This document shows, piece after piece, positions 35,501 to 44,686 of a DNA stretch of 64,000 bases. Made by a program: the position numbers and the translations under genes. The DNA is from an uncultured Veillonellaceae bacterium (GTDB taxonomy: Bacteria; Bacillota; Negativicutes; Veillonellales; Negativicoccaceae): contig CAMCNU010000005.1 of NCBI GenBank assembly GCA_945876385.1, positions 22,399 to 86,398 on the forward strand, written 5' to 3'. Positions within the stretch are counted from its first letter, which is position 1. The number at the start of each line of letters is the position of its first letter. Under the pieces are notes generated by a model, which worked only from the letters and a program-made list of their open reading frames with translations, had not been told where the DNA came from and ran no database searches.

Positions 35501-36280
35501 TCACCAGCTGCGACCGGCACCGCCGCCGCCCGAACTGCCACCGCCGCCGCCGCGAAAACCGCCGCCTCCGCCGCCGCGACTGTGCAATAAAATGCAAATA
35601 ATCAATTGGGTCAAGCGACCGCCGTTAAATACCAAATCCAAGCCGATGACGACCAAAATCAGTATCGCCCACACCACCGTCATCCAATTCCATTCCGCGG
35701 GGGCGGGCTGACTCGGCGCGGCCAAATCGTCCGCGGTCAGTCCGTACTCTTTCATCGTCTGCACCAGCAGCGCTTCGTACATCTGCCGACACGCCAATTC
35801 GAGATTGCCCTCTCGTGCGGCCGGCACAAAGTAGCGATCGAGCAACGCGCCGACCTTGGCGTCATTGAGCGCGCCTTCCAGTCCGTAGCCGACCTCGACG
35901 CGGACTTGATTCGTCGCCGGAATCACCAAGAGCAAGACACCGTTATTTTTCTCTTTGTCGCCGATTTGCCAATGGCGATACAAGTCCGTCGCATACGTGG
36001 CGATATCCTCGTTCGGCGCCGACGGCATCACCGCGACCACCACCTGCGCGCCGCTTTTCGCGTCCAATGCTGCGCCCAGTCGATCGAGCCGCTGCACCGT
36101 CCCGGCGGAGAGTACCCCGACAAAATCCTGTGCGTAGATATCGCCGCGCAAAGCAGGATACGGATTCGCCGTCTGCGCGACCGGCGCCGCCCAGGCCGTC
36201 CACCACATGCCGAGCCACAGGACCAACAGCGCGACCCATGTGCGTACCTCACGCAGTGAGCGTAGTCCCGCCTGCATCAT
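35501..36280 (-). CDS. TPM-domain (DUF477) membrane protein, first copy
   Basis: 259 residues with the same plan as its neighbour: N-terminal hydrophobic segment (about 14-32), TPM domain (about 45-175, with VRVEVGYGLEGALNDAKVG), a membrane helix near 200-216 and a Gly-rich tail ending GGGGAGRSW. It follows lemA by 16 bases. In the LemA/TPM pairing the TPM protein is thought to act at the envelope; the molecular role is not established. Confidence 0.85.
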   Translation of the reverse strand: MMQAGLRSLREVRTWVALLVLWLGMWWTAWAAPVAQTANPYPALRGDIYAQDFVGVLSAGTVQRLDRLGAALDAKSGAQVVVAVMPSAPNEDIATYATDLYRHWQIGDKEKNNGVLLLVIPATNQVRVEVGYGLEGALNDAKVGALLDRYFVPAAREGNLELACRQMYEALLVQTMKEYGLTADDLAAPSQPAPAEWNWMTVVWAILILVVIGLDLVFNGGRLTQLIICILLHSRGGGGGGFRGGGGGSSGGGGAGRSW

Positions 36281-36296
36281 CTGCCCGTACCGTCAC

Positions 36297-36851
36297 TCAA
36301 AACTGTACTGTCGGCGGGGTTTGTGCGCCTTCCGCCGCGCGGAAATATTCCCGTTCGTCGAATCCGAACACACCGGCGACGACGTTGGTCGGGAACGTCC
36401 GAATGCGAGCGTTGTACGCCTGTACCGAACCGTTGTAATCACGGCGGGCGGTGGCAATGCGGTTTTCCGTACCGGCCAACTCATCCTGCAAGGCGCGGAA
36501 GTTTTCATTGGCTTTCAGCAACGGATAATTTTCCGCAATCGCAAACAACCGACCCAACGCCTGCGTCAATTCGCCGTCCGCTTCCGCGGCTTCGCCGACC
36601 GTTTGTGCCCCGGCCAACTTCGCCCGTGCTTCGGCGACATTGGTAAAAATGCCTTCCTCATGTGCGGCATATCCCTTGACCGTATTCACCAAATTCGGAA
36701 TCAAATCACTGCGCCGTTGCAACTGTGTATCGACTTGTGCCCATTTTCCGTTCACATCTTCATTGATGCCGACCAGTCCGTTGTACTGACCGACCGTCCA
36801 ACCGGCAATCAAGACTACGACTGCCAGCACAATCCACCATACTCGTTTCAT
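36297..36851 (-). CDS. lemA: LemA family protein
   Basis: 184 residues: an N-terminal membrane anchor (about 4-24), then a helical bundle with the LemA hallmarks VNGKWAQVDTQLQRRSDLIP, LIPNLVNTVKGYAAHE, and NFRALQDELAGTENRIATAR followed by FPTNVVAGVFGF. It is the first gene of the lemA-TPM-TPM set, preceded by an extended -10 promoter. Function is unknown beyond envelope association. Confidence 0.93.
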   Translation of the reverse strand: MKRVWWIVLAVVVLIAGWTVGQYNGLVGINEDVNGKWAQVDTQLQRRSDLIPNLVNTVKGYAAHEEGIFTNVAEARAKLAGAQTVGEAAEADGELTQALGRLFAIAENYPLLKANENFRALQDELAGTENRIATARRDYNGSVQAYNARIRTFPTNVVAGVFGFDEREYFRAAEGAQTPPTVQF

Positions 36852-36894
36852 ACATACGCCTCCTTAGTTACGATTGTATCGGTTTGACGATTTT

Positions 36895-36903
36895 ATTATA
36901 CCA
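36895..36903 (-). promoter_or_regulatory. Extended -10 for lemA
   Basis: Minus-strand TGGTATAAT, hexamer at 36895-36900, 44 bases before the ATG. The -35 is weak. Confidence 0.5.
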
Positions 36904-36955
36904 TACCTTGCCTCCGCCTCCGAACCTGCCGAAAGCATGGCTATGCGGACAAGAT

Positions 36956-36983
36956 AAAGGCTCCGATGCATCGCACCGGAGCC
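36956..36983 (-). terminator. Probable terminator downstream of the DIP1984-family gene
   Basis: Minus-strand stem GGCTCCG / CGGAGCC around a GTGCGATGCAT loop, followed by TTTATCTT. It lies 150 bases after the stop; the interval 36984-37129 shows nothing else recognisable. Confidence 0.55.
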
Positions 36984-37129
36984 GCCCCGTTCCCACCCGA
37001 TCGTTGAAATCAGTCGATGGTTGTAACTTTCACTTGTGACAATCACATCTCACCGTACTCGGTCACTGTCATCTCACACTGTAAAAATTTCGCCGACTCG
37101 CCTTTCACCGACCCGCCAATTACATCTAC

Positions 37130-37600
37130 TCAGCCGACGACCAAATCAGTCGTCCAGTTCAATTCCTGAATCGCCAAATCAAGACGGCGCGCCCGCTCTG
37201 CCATCCGGTCGATACGCGCCTGCACATCCGCCGCATCAATCCGGCTCACTTGCCGGATTTCCGTCAGGGAATAGCGCACCTGCTCCACCGCCGCTTTATC
37301 GGCAATATCGCGCATGTAACGCACCATACGGATGAGTCCGTCGCGCTCCGCCAACGCATCGGCGATTGTCCGACCGTCCGGCATCCGCACCGTCATATTC
37401 GTGCGGTTAATCGCCTGCACCAATCCGATCAACTCTTGATTGGCGTCCTGCAATTGCCGGAGCAATTCATTCGGATTTTCCAGCGGCTCGTCGCCTTCTT
37501 GACTGATTGCGTTGTTGCCGATACGCATCGCCAATTCATTCAGCTTTTGCCGTAATTCTTTGCGCATAATCAAGGCCGCCGCCAACTTCATCGTCTCCAT
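37130..37600 (-). CDS. DIP1984 family protein (septicolysin-like annotation)
   Basis: 156 residues, mostly helical. It fits the DIP1984 family: MKLAAALIMRKELRQKLNEL at the start, an LQDANQELIGLVQAINRTN segment, DGRTIADALAERD and a C-terminal IQELNWTTDLV. Homologues are often labelled septicolysin, but no toxin activity can be inferred. I start at 37600 (METMKLA), 12 bases after a GGAAAGGAA site; the ATG at 37591 is an alternative. The upstream extension overlaps the end of mnmA and lacks similarity. Confidence 0.8.
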   Translation of the reverse strand: METMKLAAALIMRKELRQKLNELAMRIGNNAISQEGDEPLENPNELLRQLQDANQELIGLVQAINRTNMTVRMPDGRTIADALAERDGLIRMVRYMRDIADKAAVEQVRYSLTEIRQVSRIDAADVQARIDRMAERARRLDLAIQELNWTTDLVVG

Positions 37601-37655
37601 GCCCGTCTCACGTTCCTTTCCCGCTGTCACTCCATTGGATGATACTGTCGTCACA

Positions 37656-39934
<2,279 letters not shown>

Positions 39935-39967
39935 TGGCCGCTCCCTTATCCTAACCGTATCAATTGT

Positions 39968-39976
39968 ATTATAGCA
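39968..39976 (-). promoter_or_regulatory. Extended -10 for nifS-mnmA
   Basis: Minus-strand TGCTATAAT, hexamer at 39968-39973, 34 bases before the ATG. The -35 is weak. Confidence 0.5.
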
Positions 39977-40084
39977 TACCGTCTTCCCGACCGTTGCGAT
40001 ACCAACAGCCGAGAAGCGCATCCGCGCTGACATGCGTACCGTCCTCTCTCCGTAAGCGCCGCATCGGGCGAGCACCCACGGTAA

Positions 40085-40300
40085 AACGTGGCGCTCCCCG
40101 CAGGCGCGGGCACCGTCAGACACCTCTTCCGTCTCGGTGAGGGGCGGCCGCGCTCCGCAAGCGCGGGGCCGCATCAACAATTTTTTTGGCAAAGTAACCG
40201 CCCGGCGGCCGCGCTCTGCAGACACGGGGTCACCTGTAACCTTTGCGGTGAAGTTGACAGGCCGGCGGGTCACGTTCCGCAGACGCGGGGTCAGCGTACC
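40085..40300. repeat. Degenerate GC-rich ~60-bp tandem repeats
   Basis: Four related blocks begin near 40088, 40143, 40204 and 40264. Each has the order GGCGG-[C/T]CGCG[C/T]TCCGCA-[A/G]GCGCGGGG, followed in the middle copies by a short AT-richer piece. The second copy has the hairpin CCGCGCT-CCGCA-AGCGCGG. Spacing is 55, 61 and 60 bases. No reading frame with a ribosome site crosses them. Origin and role are unknown. Confidence 0.6.
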
Positions 40301-40403
40301 GGATTGTCACCCCGCAGCATGACGCGCCCCACACATTCAGTGCCGCCGTAACGCCGCTTGTCGCCCACCGGCGACACATGCATCACCAAAATGTGCGCAA
40401 CCG

Positions 40404-40427
40404 AAAACAGAACCCGAAGGTTCTGTT
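40404..40427 (-). terminator. Terminal hairpin of the hairpin array
   Basis: Minus-strand AACAGAACC-TTCG-GGTTCTGTT with a TTTT tail. Confidence 0.9.
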
Positions 40428-40429
40428 GT

Positions 40430-40747
40430 CTGCAGTCCTGCTATGCAGTTTCGGATGAGATATGGCTTCCCTGGACCATACCTCACAAATATGAATAATG
40501 TTTCCTCAAACATTATCGTAAAAAGGATGCGGAGACAATCTCCGCGTAGGAGATGAACTGCCGATAATCGGCTATATACACGGGCATGCCCGTATCTGTA
40601 AAAAGAAAGGGGGAAGAGAATAATGTTCCCAGGCACTATTCTCTTCAAAAGGAGATGAACGCAACTTTTCCGTAGGCCAATACAGAAAAGCTACTCGGGG
40701 TGTTAGCCCCGTGAAGGATGATATGCAAAAGTTTTCCGAAGAAAACG
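40430..40747 (-). repeat. Array of ten further hairpins with pyrimidine-rich linkers
   Basis: Inverted repeats at 40430-40448, 40457-40484, 40495-40516, 40529-40545, 40560-40572, 40576-40595, 40613-40646 (13 bp), 40665-40690 (10 bp), 40696-40711 and 40731-40746. On the minus strand the linkers recur as GTTCATCTCCT (40546-40558 and 40647-40660), CATCCTT (40714-40720) and ATCCTTTTAC (40518-40528). Two large loops share CC[A/T]GGGAA (hairpins 40457 and 40613). Confidence 0.7.
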
Positions 40748-40754
40748 ATTTGCC

Positions 40755-40789
40755 AATAAAATGAGCCCCTCACGAAAACGAGAGCGGCT
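40755..40789 (-). terminator. Expression-platform hairpin of cobalamin riboswitch 2
   Basis: Minus-strand AGCCGCTCTCG-TTTT-CGTGAGGGGCT (two mismatches) followed by CATTTTATT. A weaker T-tract than the first copy. Confidence 0.55.
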
Positions 40790-40833
40790 GTCAAGCCAAC
40801 CTCCCCATCGCTCGTGAGTCAAACGGTTGTATC

Positions 40834-40981
40834 CGAACAGGCAGGTCTCCTGACTTCGCTTCCTCGCTCGTTTTCCCTTCTCGGTTGCCCAATGGTGATG
40901 AAAATTCGCTCTGCTTCACAGTGGCGGGACCGTGTCGGCTTTACACCGATCTTCCCTATTATGCCTTGCGGCACCTGTTGG
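40834..40981 (-). ncRNA. Cobalamin riboswitch 2 (downstream copy)
   Basis: Minus strand: ACAGGTGCCG, AGGGAAGATCGGTGT, CGACACGGTCCCGCCACTGT and the B12-box AGTCAGGAGACCTGCC, closing with CCTGTT. A short hairpin with loop CGAGCGA follows at about 40808-40822 and is the likely L13 kissing loop. It is nearly identical in the core to copy 1. No gene follows on this strand. Confidence 0.93.
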
Positions 40982-41002
40982 TCATATATGTATTTCGTTC
41001 AA

Positions 41003-41043
41003 TAAAAAATCTCTTTACCATGACACGGCGTCAGTAAAGAGAG
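41003..41043 (-). terminator. Terminator of cobalamin riboswitch 1
   Basis: Minus-strand stem TCTCTTTAC / GTAAAGAGA around a small inner hairpin, followed by TTTTTTATT. Confidence 0.87.
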
Positions 41044-41103
41044 TATGCAAAATAGGTTTGCAGATTCTCCGTCCCTATCGCTCGTAGGTCAAATGGTGAA
41101 TGT

Positions 41104-41252
41104 CAAACAGGCAGTTCTCCTGACTTTGCTTCCTTGCTTGTTTCGCCTTCTCGGTTTCCCAATGGCATACTGAAACTCGCTCTGCTTCACAGTGGCGGGA
41201 CCGTGTCGGCATCACACCGATCTTCCCTATTAAGCCTCGCGGCACCTGTTCC
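41104..41252 (-). ncRNA. Cobalamin riboswitch 1 (upstream copy)
   Basis: Minus strand: AACAGGTGCCGCG, AGGGAAGATCGGTGT, CGACACGGTCCCGCCACTGT and AGTCAGGAGAACTGCC. A downstream hairpin CCTA-CGAGCGA-TAGG (about 41076-41092) has the same seven-base loop as copy 2. It starts ~20 nt after the predicted transcription start. Confidence 0.94.
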
Positions 41253-41273
41253 TCTTCTTATGAACTTGACTAC

Positions 41274-41302
41274 ATTATAGACCCGTCGTCTCTTCTTGTC
41301 AA
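41274..41302 (-). promoter_or_regulatory. Promoter of the tandem cobalamin riboswitch transcript
   Basis: Minus-strand TTGACA (41297-41302), 17-base spacer, TATAAT (41274-41279): both hexamers perfect. Confidence 0.94.
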
Positions 41303-41461
41303 ATCTTTTTTTACGGTTTTTGCGAACTTTTCTTAATTCATGCATGCCGTTTACGCAACAGTCGGGCCTGTTTCTGCACAGGTCGCATACGGCAGGCGGT
41401 TTGTGCCTATCCGTCCTACTCGCTCCCACGTGCGCCGATTCGGCACGGACAGGCGACAACC

Positions 41462-41489
41462 AAAACGGCACCGCAAGTGCAGTGCCGTT
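41462..41489 (-). terminator. Terminator after dat
   Basis: Minus-strand stem AACGGCAC / GTGCCGTT with a ~10-base loop and a TTTTGG tail. The interval 41303-41461 shows nothing else recognisable. Confidence 0.65.
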
Positions 41490-41534
41490 CATGTCAACCT
41501 ATTCGGCTGCCCGTATATGATAGTCGGTCCTTCG

Positions 41535-42395
41535 TTACGGTAATCCTTCCGCCATCAGGCCCGCATAGCGTTCCTGCAGCTTGCGCACCACCGGTCCCGG
41601 CTTGCCGTCACCGACAATGGTCTTGTCAATCTGCACCACCGGTGCGATTCCCGTCGTGGTACCCGTGATAAATACTTCTTCCGCTTTCGCCAAGTACTCG
41701 CGGTCAATCGTCCGCTCAATCGTCGTCACACCGCAACTCGGCGCGACCTTGGTCAAAATCAATTGGCGGGTAATCCCCTTCAGTATCCGTTCGTCCGCCG
41801 GCCGCGTCCAGATAATCCCGTCGCGCACCATGAAAACATTACTGCTGGTCCCTTCCATCAATTCGTCGCCGCGGAAAAACAACGCGTCGTCCGCGCCTTT
41901 TTTCTTGGCTTGCTGCGCCCCCAATACATTCGGAATCAGATTCAAACTCTTGATATCGACATGTTCCCAGCGAATATCGTCGAGCGTGATGACCTTGACC
42001 CCGCTCGCGGCCAATTCCTGCTTATGCGGATTGTCTTCCTGTACAAACATCAGGATATTCGGCTGAATCCCCGCGGGAAATGTATGTGTGCGCGGAGCAG
42101 TCCCGCGTGTCACCTGCAAGTACACCGAGCCGTTGCGAATGCCGCTTTCTTCGACCAATACGCCGTGGATTTCCGTCAGCTCGTCGGGTGCAATCGTCGC
42201 CGGAATCTGCATCAAGCGCATCGAGCGATAGAGCCGATCCAAATGGTACGACAACGCAAAGCAACGTCCGTCATGGACTTTTGTGACCTCATAGACACCG
42301 TCACCGAATATATAGCCGCGATCGAGCGGACTGATGCGGACATTGTCCAATGTCGTAAACTCGTGATTATAAAATGCGATATTTTTTCGTTCCAT
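41535..42395 (-). CDS. dat: D-amino acid aminotransferase
   Basis: 286-residue class IV PLP aminotransferase. Interconverts D-alanine and D-glutamate with their 2-oxo acids for peptidoglycan. The PLP lysine is in VDIKSLNLIPNVLGAQQAKK, the D-amino acid transaminase arrangement, and EGTSSNVFMV plus TGTTTGIAPVV bind the cofactor phosphate. The start MERKNIAFYNHEF has an ATAGGAGGAA site; the longer frame reads into the bcp gene. A branched-chain aminotransferase is less likely given these motifs. Confidence 0.88.
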   Translation of the reverse strand: MERKNIAFYNHEFTTLDNVRISPLDRGYIFGDGVYEVTKVHDGRCFALSYHLDRLYRSMRLMQIPATIAPDELTEIHGVLVEESGIRNGSVYLQVTRGTAPRTHTFPAGIQPNILMFVQEDNPHKQELAASGVKVITLDDIRWEHVDIKSLNLIPNVLGAQQAKKKGADDALFFRGDELMEGTSSNVFMVRDGIIWTRPADERILKGITRQLILTKVAPSCGVTTIERTIDREYLAKAEEVFITGTTTGIAPVVQIDKTIVGDGKPGPVVRKLQERYAGLMAEGLP

Positions 42396-42405
42396 CCTGT
42401 TCCTC

Positions 42406-42864
42406 CTATATCCCCAATTCCTGTCGCAGTTCCGCCACATGCGTGCGCGCATTGACACCGCGATAGGCGGCGGTAATACGGCCCGTTTCATCAATCACAA
42501 ACGTGCTGCGCCGAATGCCCGCCGCAATGCCGGCAACACGACGAATGACGCCGAATGCCTCACACAATGCACCGTCGCGGTCACTCCACAAAGTAAAATT
42601 CAATTGCTCTTTGTCCCGAAACCGGCAGTGCGACTCCGTCGTATCCCGACTGACACCGTAAATCGCATATCCCGCCGCGGCAAAATCCGCCGCCGCATCC
42701 CGAAACGCACGCGCTTCCAGCGTACAGCCGGGCGTATTGTCTTTCGGATAAAAATACAGAATATACTTGCGGCCGAGGACATCGTCCGCCGTCACGACCT
42801 CACCCGTGTCCGCCGTCACGCAAAACGCGGGTATACGGTCACCGACTTGCAATTCCGCCATCAT
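42406..42864 (-). CDS. bcp: Thioredoxin-dependent peroxiredoxin, Bcp/PrxQ type
   Basis: 152 residues. The peroxidatic Cys is in YFYPKDNTPGCTLEA (near 47). The family tail STFVIDETGRI is present. The resolving Cys five residues further, seen in many PrxQ proteins, is absent (CTLEARAF), so it may act as a 1-Cys enzyme or use another Cys. The promoter upstream is perfect and overlaps the pyk stop codon; dat follows by 10 bases. Confidence 0.9.
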   Translation of the reverse strand: MMAELQVGDRIPAFCVTADTGEVVTADDVLGRKYILYFYPKDNTPGCTLEARAFRDAAADFAAAGYAIYGVSRDTTESHCRFRDKEQLNFTLWSDRDGALCEAFGVIRRVAGIAAGIRRSTFVIDETGRITAAYRGVNARTHVAELRQELGI

Positions 42865-42900
42865 GTCACCTCACTGCCAAGTGTACTGTCATCGCTTTTT

Positions 42901-42929
42901 ATTATACGATTCCGCCCGTTCACTGTCAA
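42901..42929 (-). promoter_or_regulatory. bcp-dat promoter
   Basis: Minus-strand TTGACA (42924-42929), 17-base spacer, TATAAT (42901-42906). The -35 overlaps the pyk stop, and no terminator separates the units. Confidence 0.9.
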
Positions 42930-44686
42930 AACGAATCTCCCTGCATGGCAAAAATCTGCCCGCTCGCCGCATCGACGGTCACCCGCATCCCGCCGCGCAG
43001 CGTCTTTGTCGCGCCGAGGACACCGACGACCGTCGGCTTGCCGAGCGACAAGCCCATGATTGCCGAGCCGCAGGTCAATCCCTCTTCTTCCGCGACCAAC
43101 GCGCCCGCCCGCTGTGCGTACGGCAGCAGTTCCCGATCCAGCGCCGCCGCGACCAGGATATCGCCGTCCGCAAATTCATCGAGCTCGCCTTCCCGGCGCA
43201 CCGTGCCCGTCGCCCGTCCGCCGAGTCCCGCGCCTTTACACAAGGCGACACCGGCCAGTTGGACACGAATCATATTCGTCGTCCCTTCCCGACCGGATTG
43301 GACACCGGCCGTGACCACCGCCACATCGCCGCTCTCTACCGCACCGTGCACCAAGGCCAAATCCATGACGTTGGCCACCATTTCGTCACTGTTTTCCGTC
43401 GCCGCGCCCTGTAGCGGCGTCACCCCCCAGTAGAGCGTCGCCCGCCGAACGGTACGCGCATGCGGCGAGACCGCGACAATCGGGCAGGCCGGGCGGTACT
43501 TCGACACCATGAGCGCCGTCCGTCCCGATTCGCTCGCGGTCAAAATCGCTTTCGCGCCGAGCGCTTCGGCGATACGAACCGTGGCCTGGCTGATGGCTTC
43601 TGTCGTACTCGCACCGGCGGGTATATCGTCGTGCCAGTGCCGCCGATATAATGAGCTCGACTCAATCGAGAGCGCGACGCGCCGCATCGTGTCCACCGCC
43701 GCGACGGGGTACTTGCCGTTGGCCGTTTCACCCGACAGCATCACTGCGTCCGTGCCGTCCAAAATCGCATTGGCGATATCGCTGGTTTCCGCCCGTGTCG
43801 GTCGCGGATTGTGCACCATGGACTCGAGCATCTGCGTCGCGGTAATCACCGGCTTGCCCAATCGATTGCACCGCTGAATCATCTTTTTTTGCAGCAGCGG
43901 CACTTGCTCCGGCGGGATTTCCACACCCAAATCGCCACGAGCGATCATGAGCCCGTCACTGACCGCCAAAATTTCATCCAAGTGGCACACGCCTTCTTCG
44001 TTTTCAATTTTGGCAAGCACCCGAATATGCGCCGCGCCTTCTTCTTCTAAAAACTGCTTGAGTTCGACGACGTCTTCCGCGCGCTGGATAAACGACGCCG
44101 CAATATAATCGATGTCAGCCCGAATGCCGAAACGGATATCCTCACGATCCTGCGCCGATACCGCCGGTAACCCAAGCGGCAATGACGGACACGCGACGCG
44201 CTTGCGGTCGGCAATCTCGCCGCTGTTTTCCACGACCGTCGTAATCACCCCGTCGGCGCTGTCAACGACACGCAGCCGCACCAATCCGTCCGCCAGCAAA
44301 ATCTTTTGCCCGACGCCGACTTCCCGCCACAACGCGGTATGCGTCACAAACGCCCCCGCCGCCGTACCGTCGACCGGCGTATTGTATAAGCGAAATTCCG
44401 CGCCTTCTTCCAGCATGACCCGCCCGTCGACAAAGGTGCCGAGCCGCATCTCCGGCCCCTTGGTATCGAGCAGCATCCCGATCGGTACGCCGACCGTGGC
44501 CGCGGCGTCACGCACCATCCGCATCCGGCGGGCATGGTCGTCATGCGTACCGTGAGAAAAATTAAAGCGGGCCACATTCATCCCCGACGCCATCATGCGT
44601 TCCAAAACACCCGGCGCATCTGTCCCCGGGCCGATAGTGCAGACAATCTTGGTTCGTTTATTTCGCACTCCCGCGTCCATGCTCAA
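42926..44686 (-). CDS. pyk: Pyruvate kinase with C-terminal PEP-utilising domain
   Basis: 586 residues. The barrel has TKIVCTIGPGTDAPGVLERM at the start and the active-site signature MIARGDLGVEIPPEQVP near 245. The extra ~90-residue C-terminal domain (LTCGSAIMGLSLGKPTVVG) is the PEP-utilising mobile-domain fold found on Bacillus-type pyruvate kinases. Its start overlaps the etfA stop as ATGA, so it is the last gene of dnaE-etfB-etfA-pyk. Confidence 0.95.
   Translation of the reverse strand: MSMDAGVRNKRTKIVCTIGPGTDAPGVLERMMASGMNVARFNFSHGTHDDHARRMRMVRDAAATVGVPIGMLLDTKGPEMRLGTFVDGRVMLEEGAEFRLYNTPVDGTAAGAFVTHTALWREVGVGQKILLADGLVRLRVVDSADGVITTVVENSGEIADRKRVACPSLPLGLPAVSAQDREDIRFGIRADIDYIAASFIQRAEDVVELKQFLEEEGAAHIRVLAKIENEEGVCHLDEILAVSDGLMIARGDLGVEIPPEQVPLLQKKMIQRCNRLGKPVITATQMLESMVHNPRPTRAETSDIANAILDGTDAVMLSGETANGKYPVAAVDTMRRVALSIESSSLYRRHWHDDIPAGASTTEAISQATVRIAEALGAKAILTASESGRTALMVSKYRPACPIVAVSPHARTVRRATLYWGVTPLQGAATENSDEMVANVMDLALVHGAVESGDVAVVTAGVQSGREGTTNMIRVQLAGVALCKGAGLGGRATGTVRREGELDEFADGDILVAAALDRELLPYAQRAGALVAEEEGLTCGSAIMGLSLGKPTVVGVLGATKTLRGGMRVTVDAASGQIFAMQGDSF

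Larger units (their letters stand above)
40404..41267 (-). ncRNA. Putative cobalamin-controlled non-coding transcript (tandem riboswitches plus hairpin array)
   Basis: A perfect promoter at 41274-41302 reads into two cobalamin aptamers, each with its own terminator-like hairpin, then ~345 nt containing eleven hairpins, ending in a UUCG-capped intrinsic terminator at 40404-40427. No convincing reading frame exists in the ~865 nt. Two hairpins (40731-40746 and 40406-40427) carry stable C(UUCG)G loops on the minus strand only, and their U-tracts are also minus-strand, supporting this direction. The unit as a functional RNA is my inference; the parts are visible. Confidence 0.65.

Noticed and set aside
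39935..40273. Longer cysteine desulfurase start (501 codons)
   Set aside because: The extension crosses the -10 element and the GC-rich repeats. The family N-terminus begins exactly at MIYLDYAATTP.
40085..40300. CRISPR-like array
   Set aside because: Repeat units are degenerate, GC-rich and without constant-length unique spacers; no cas genes are present.
40337..40648. 103-codon minus-strand frame across the hairpin array as the gene controlled by the cobalamin riboswitches
   Set aside because: No ribosome site, it starts inside a 13-bp hairpin, crosses several strong stems and the UUCG terminator, and the predicted peptide has no signal, membrane or family pattern.
40404..40747. ANTAR-protein target hairpins as in EutX/Rli55
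   Set aside because: Those need paired stems with six-base loops having A at position 1 and G at position 4. The only clear long-stemmed six-base loop (TTGGCC, 40675-40680) lacks the A, and no ANTAR regulator lies in the window.
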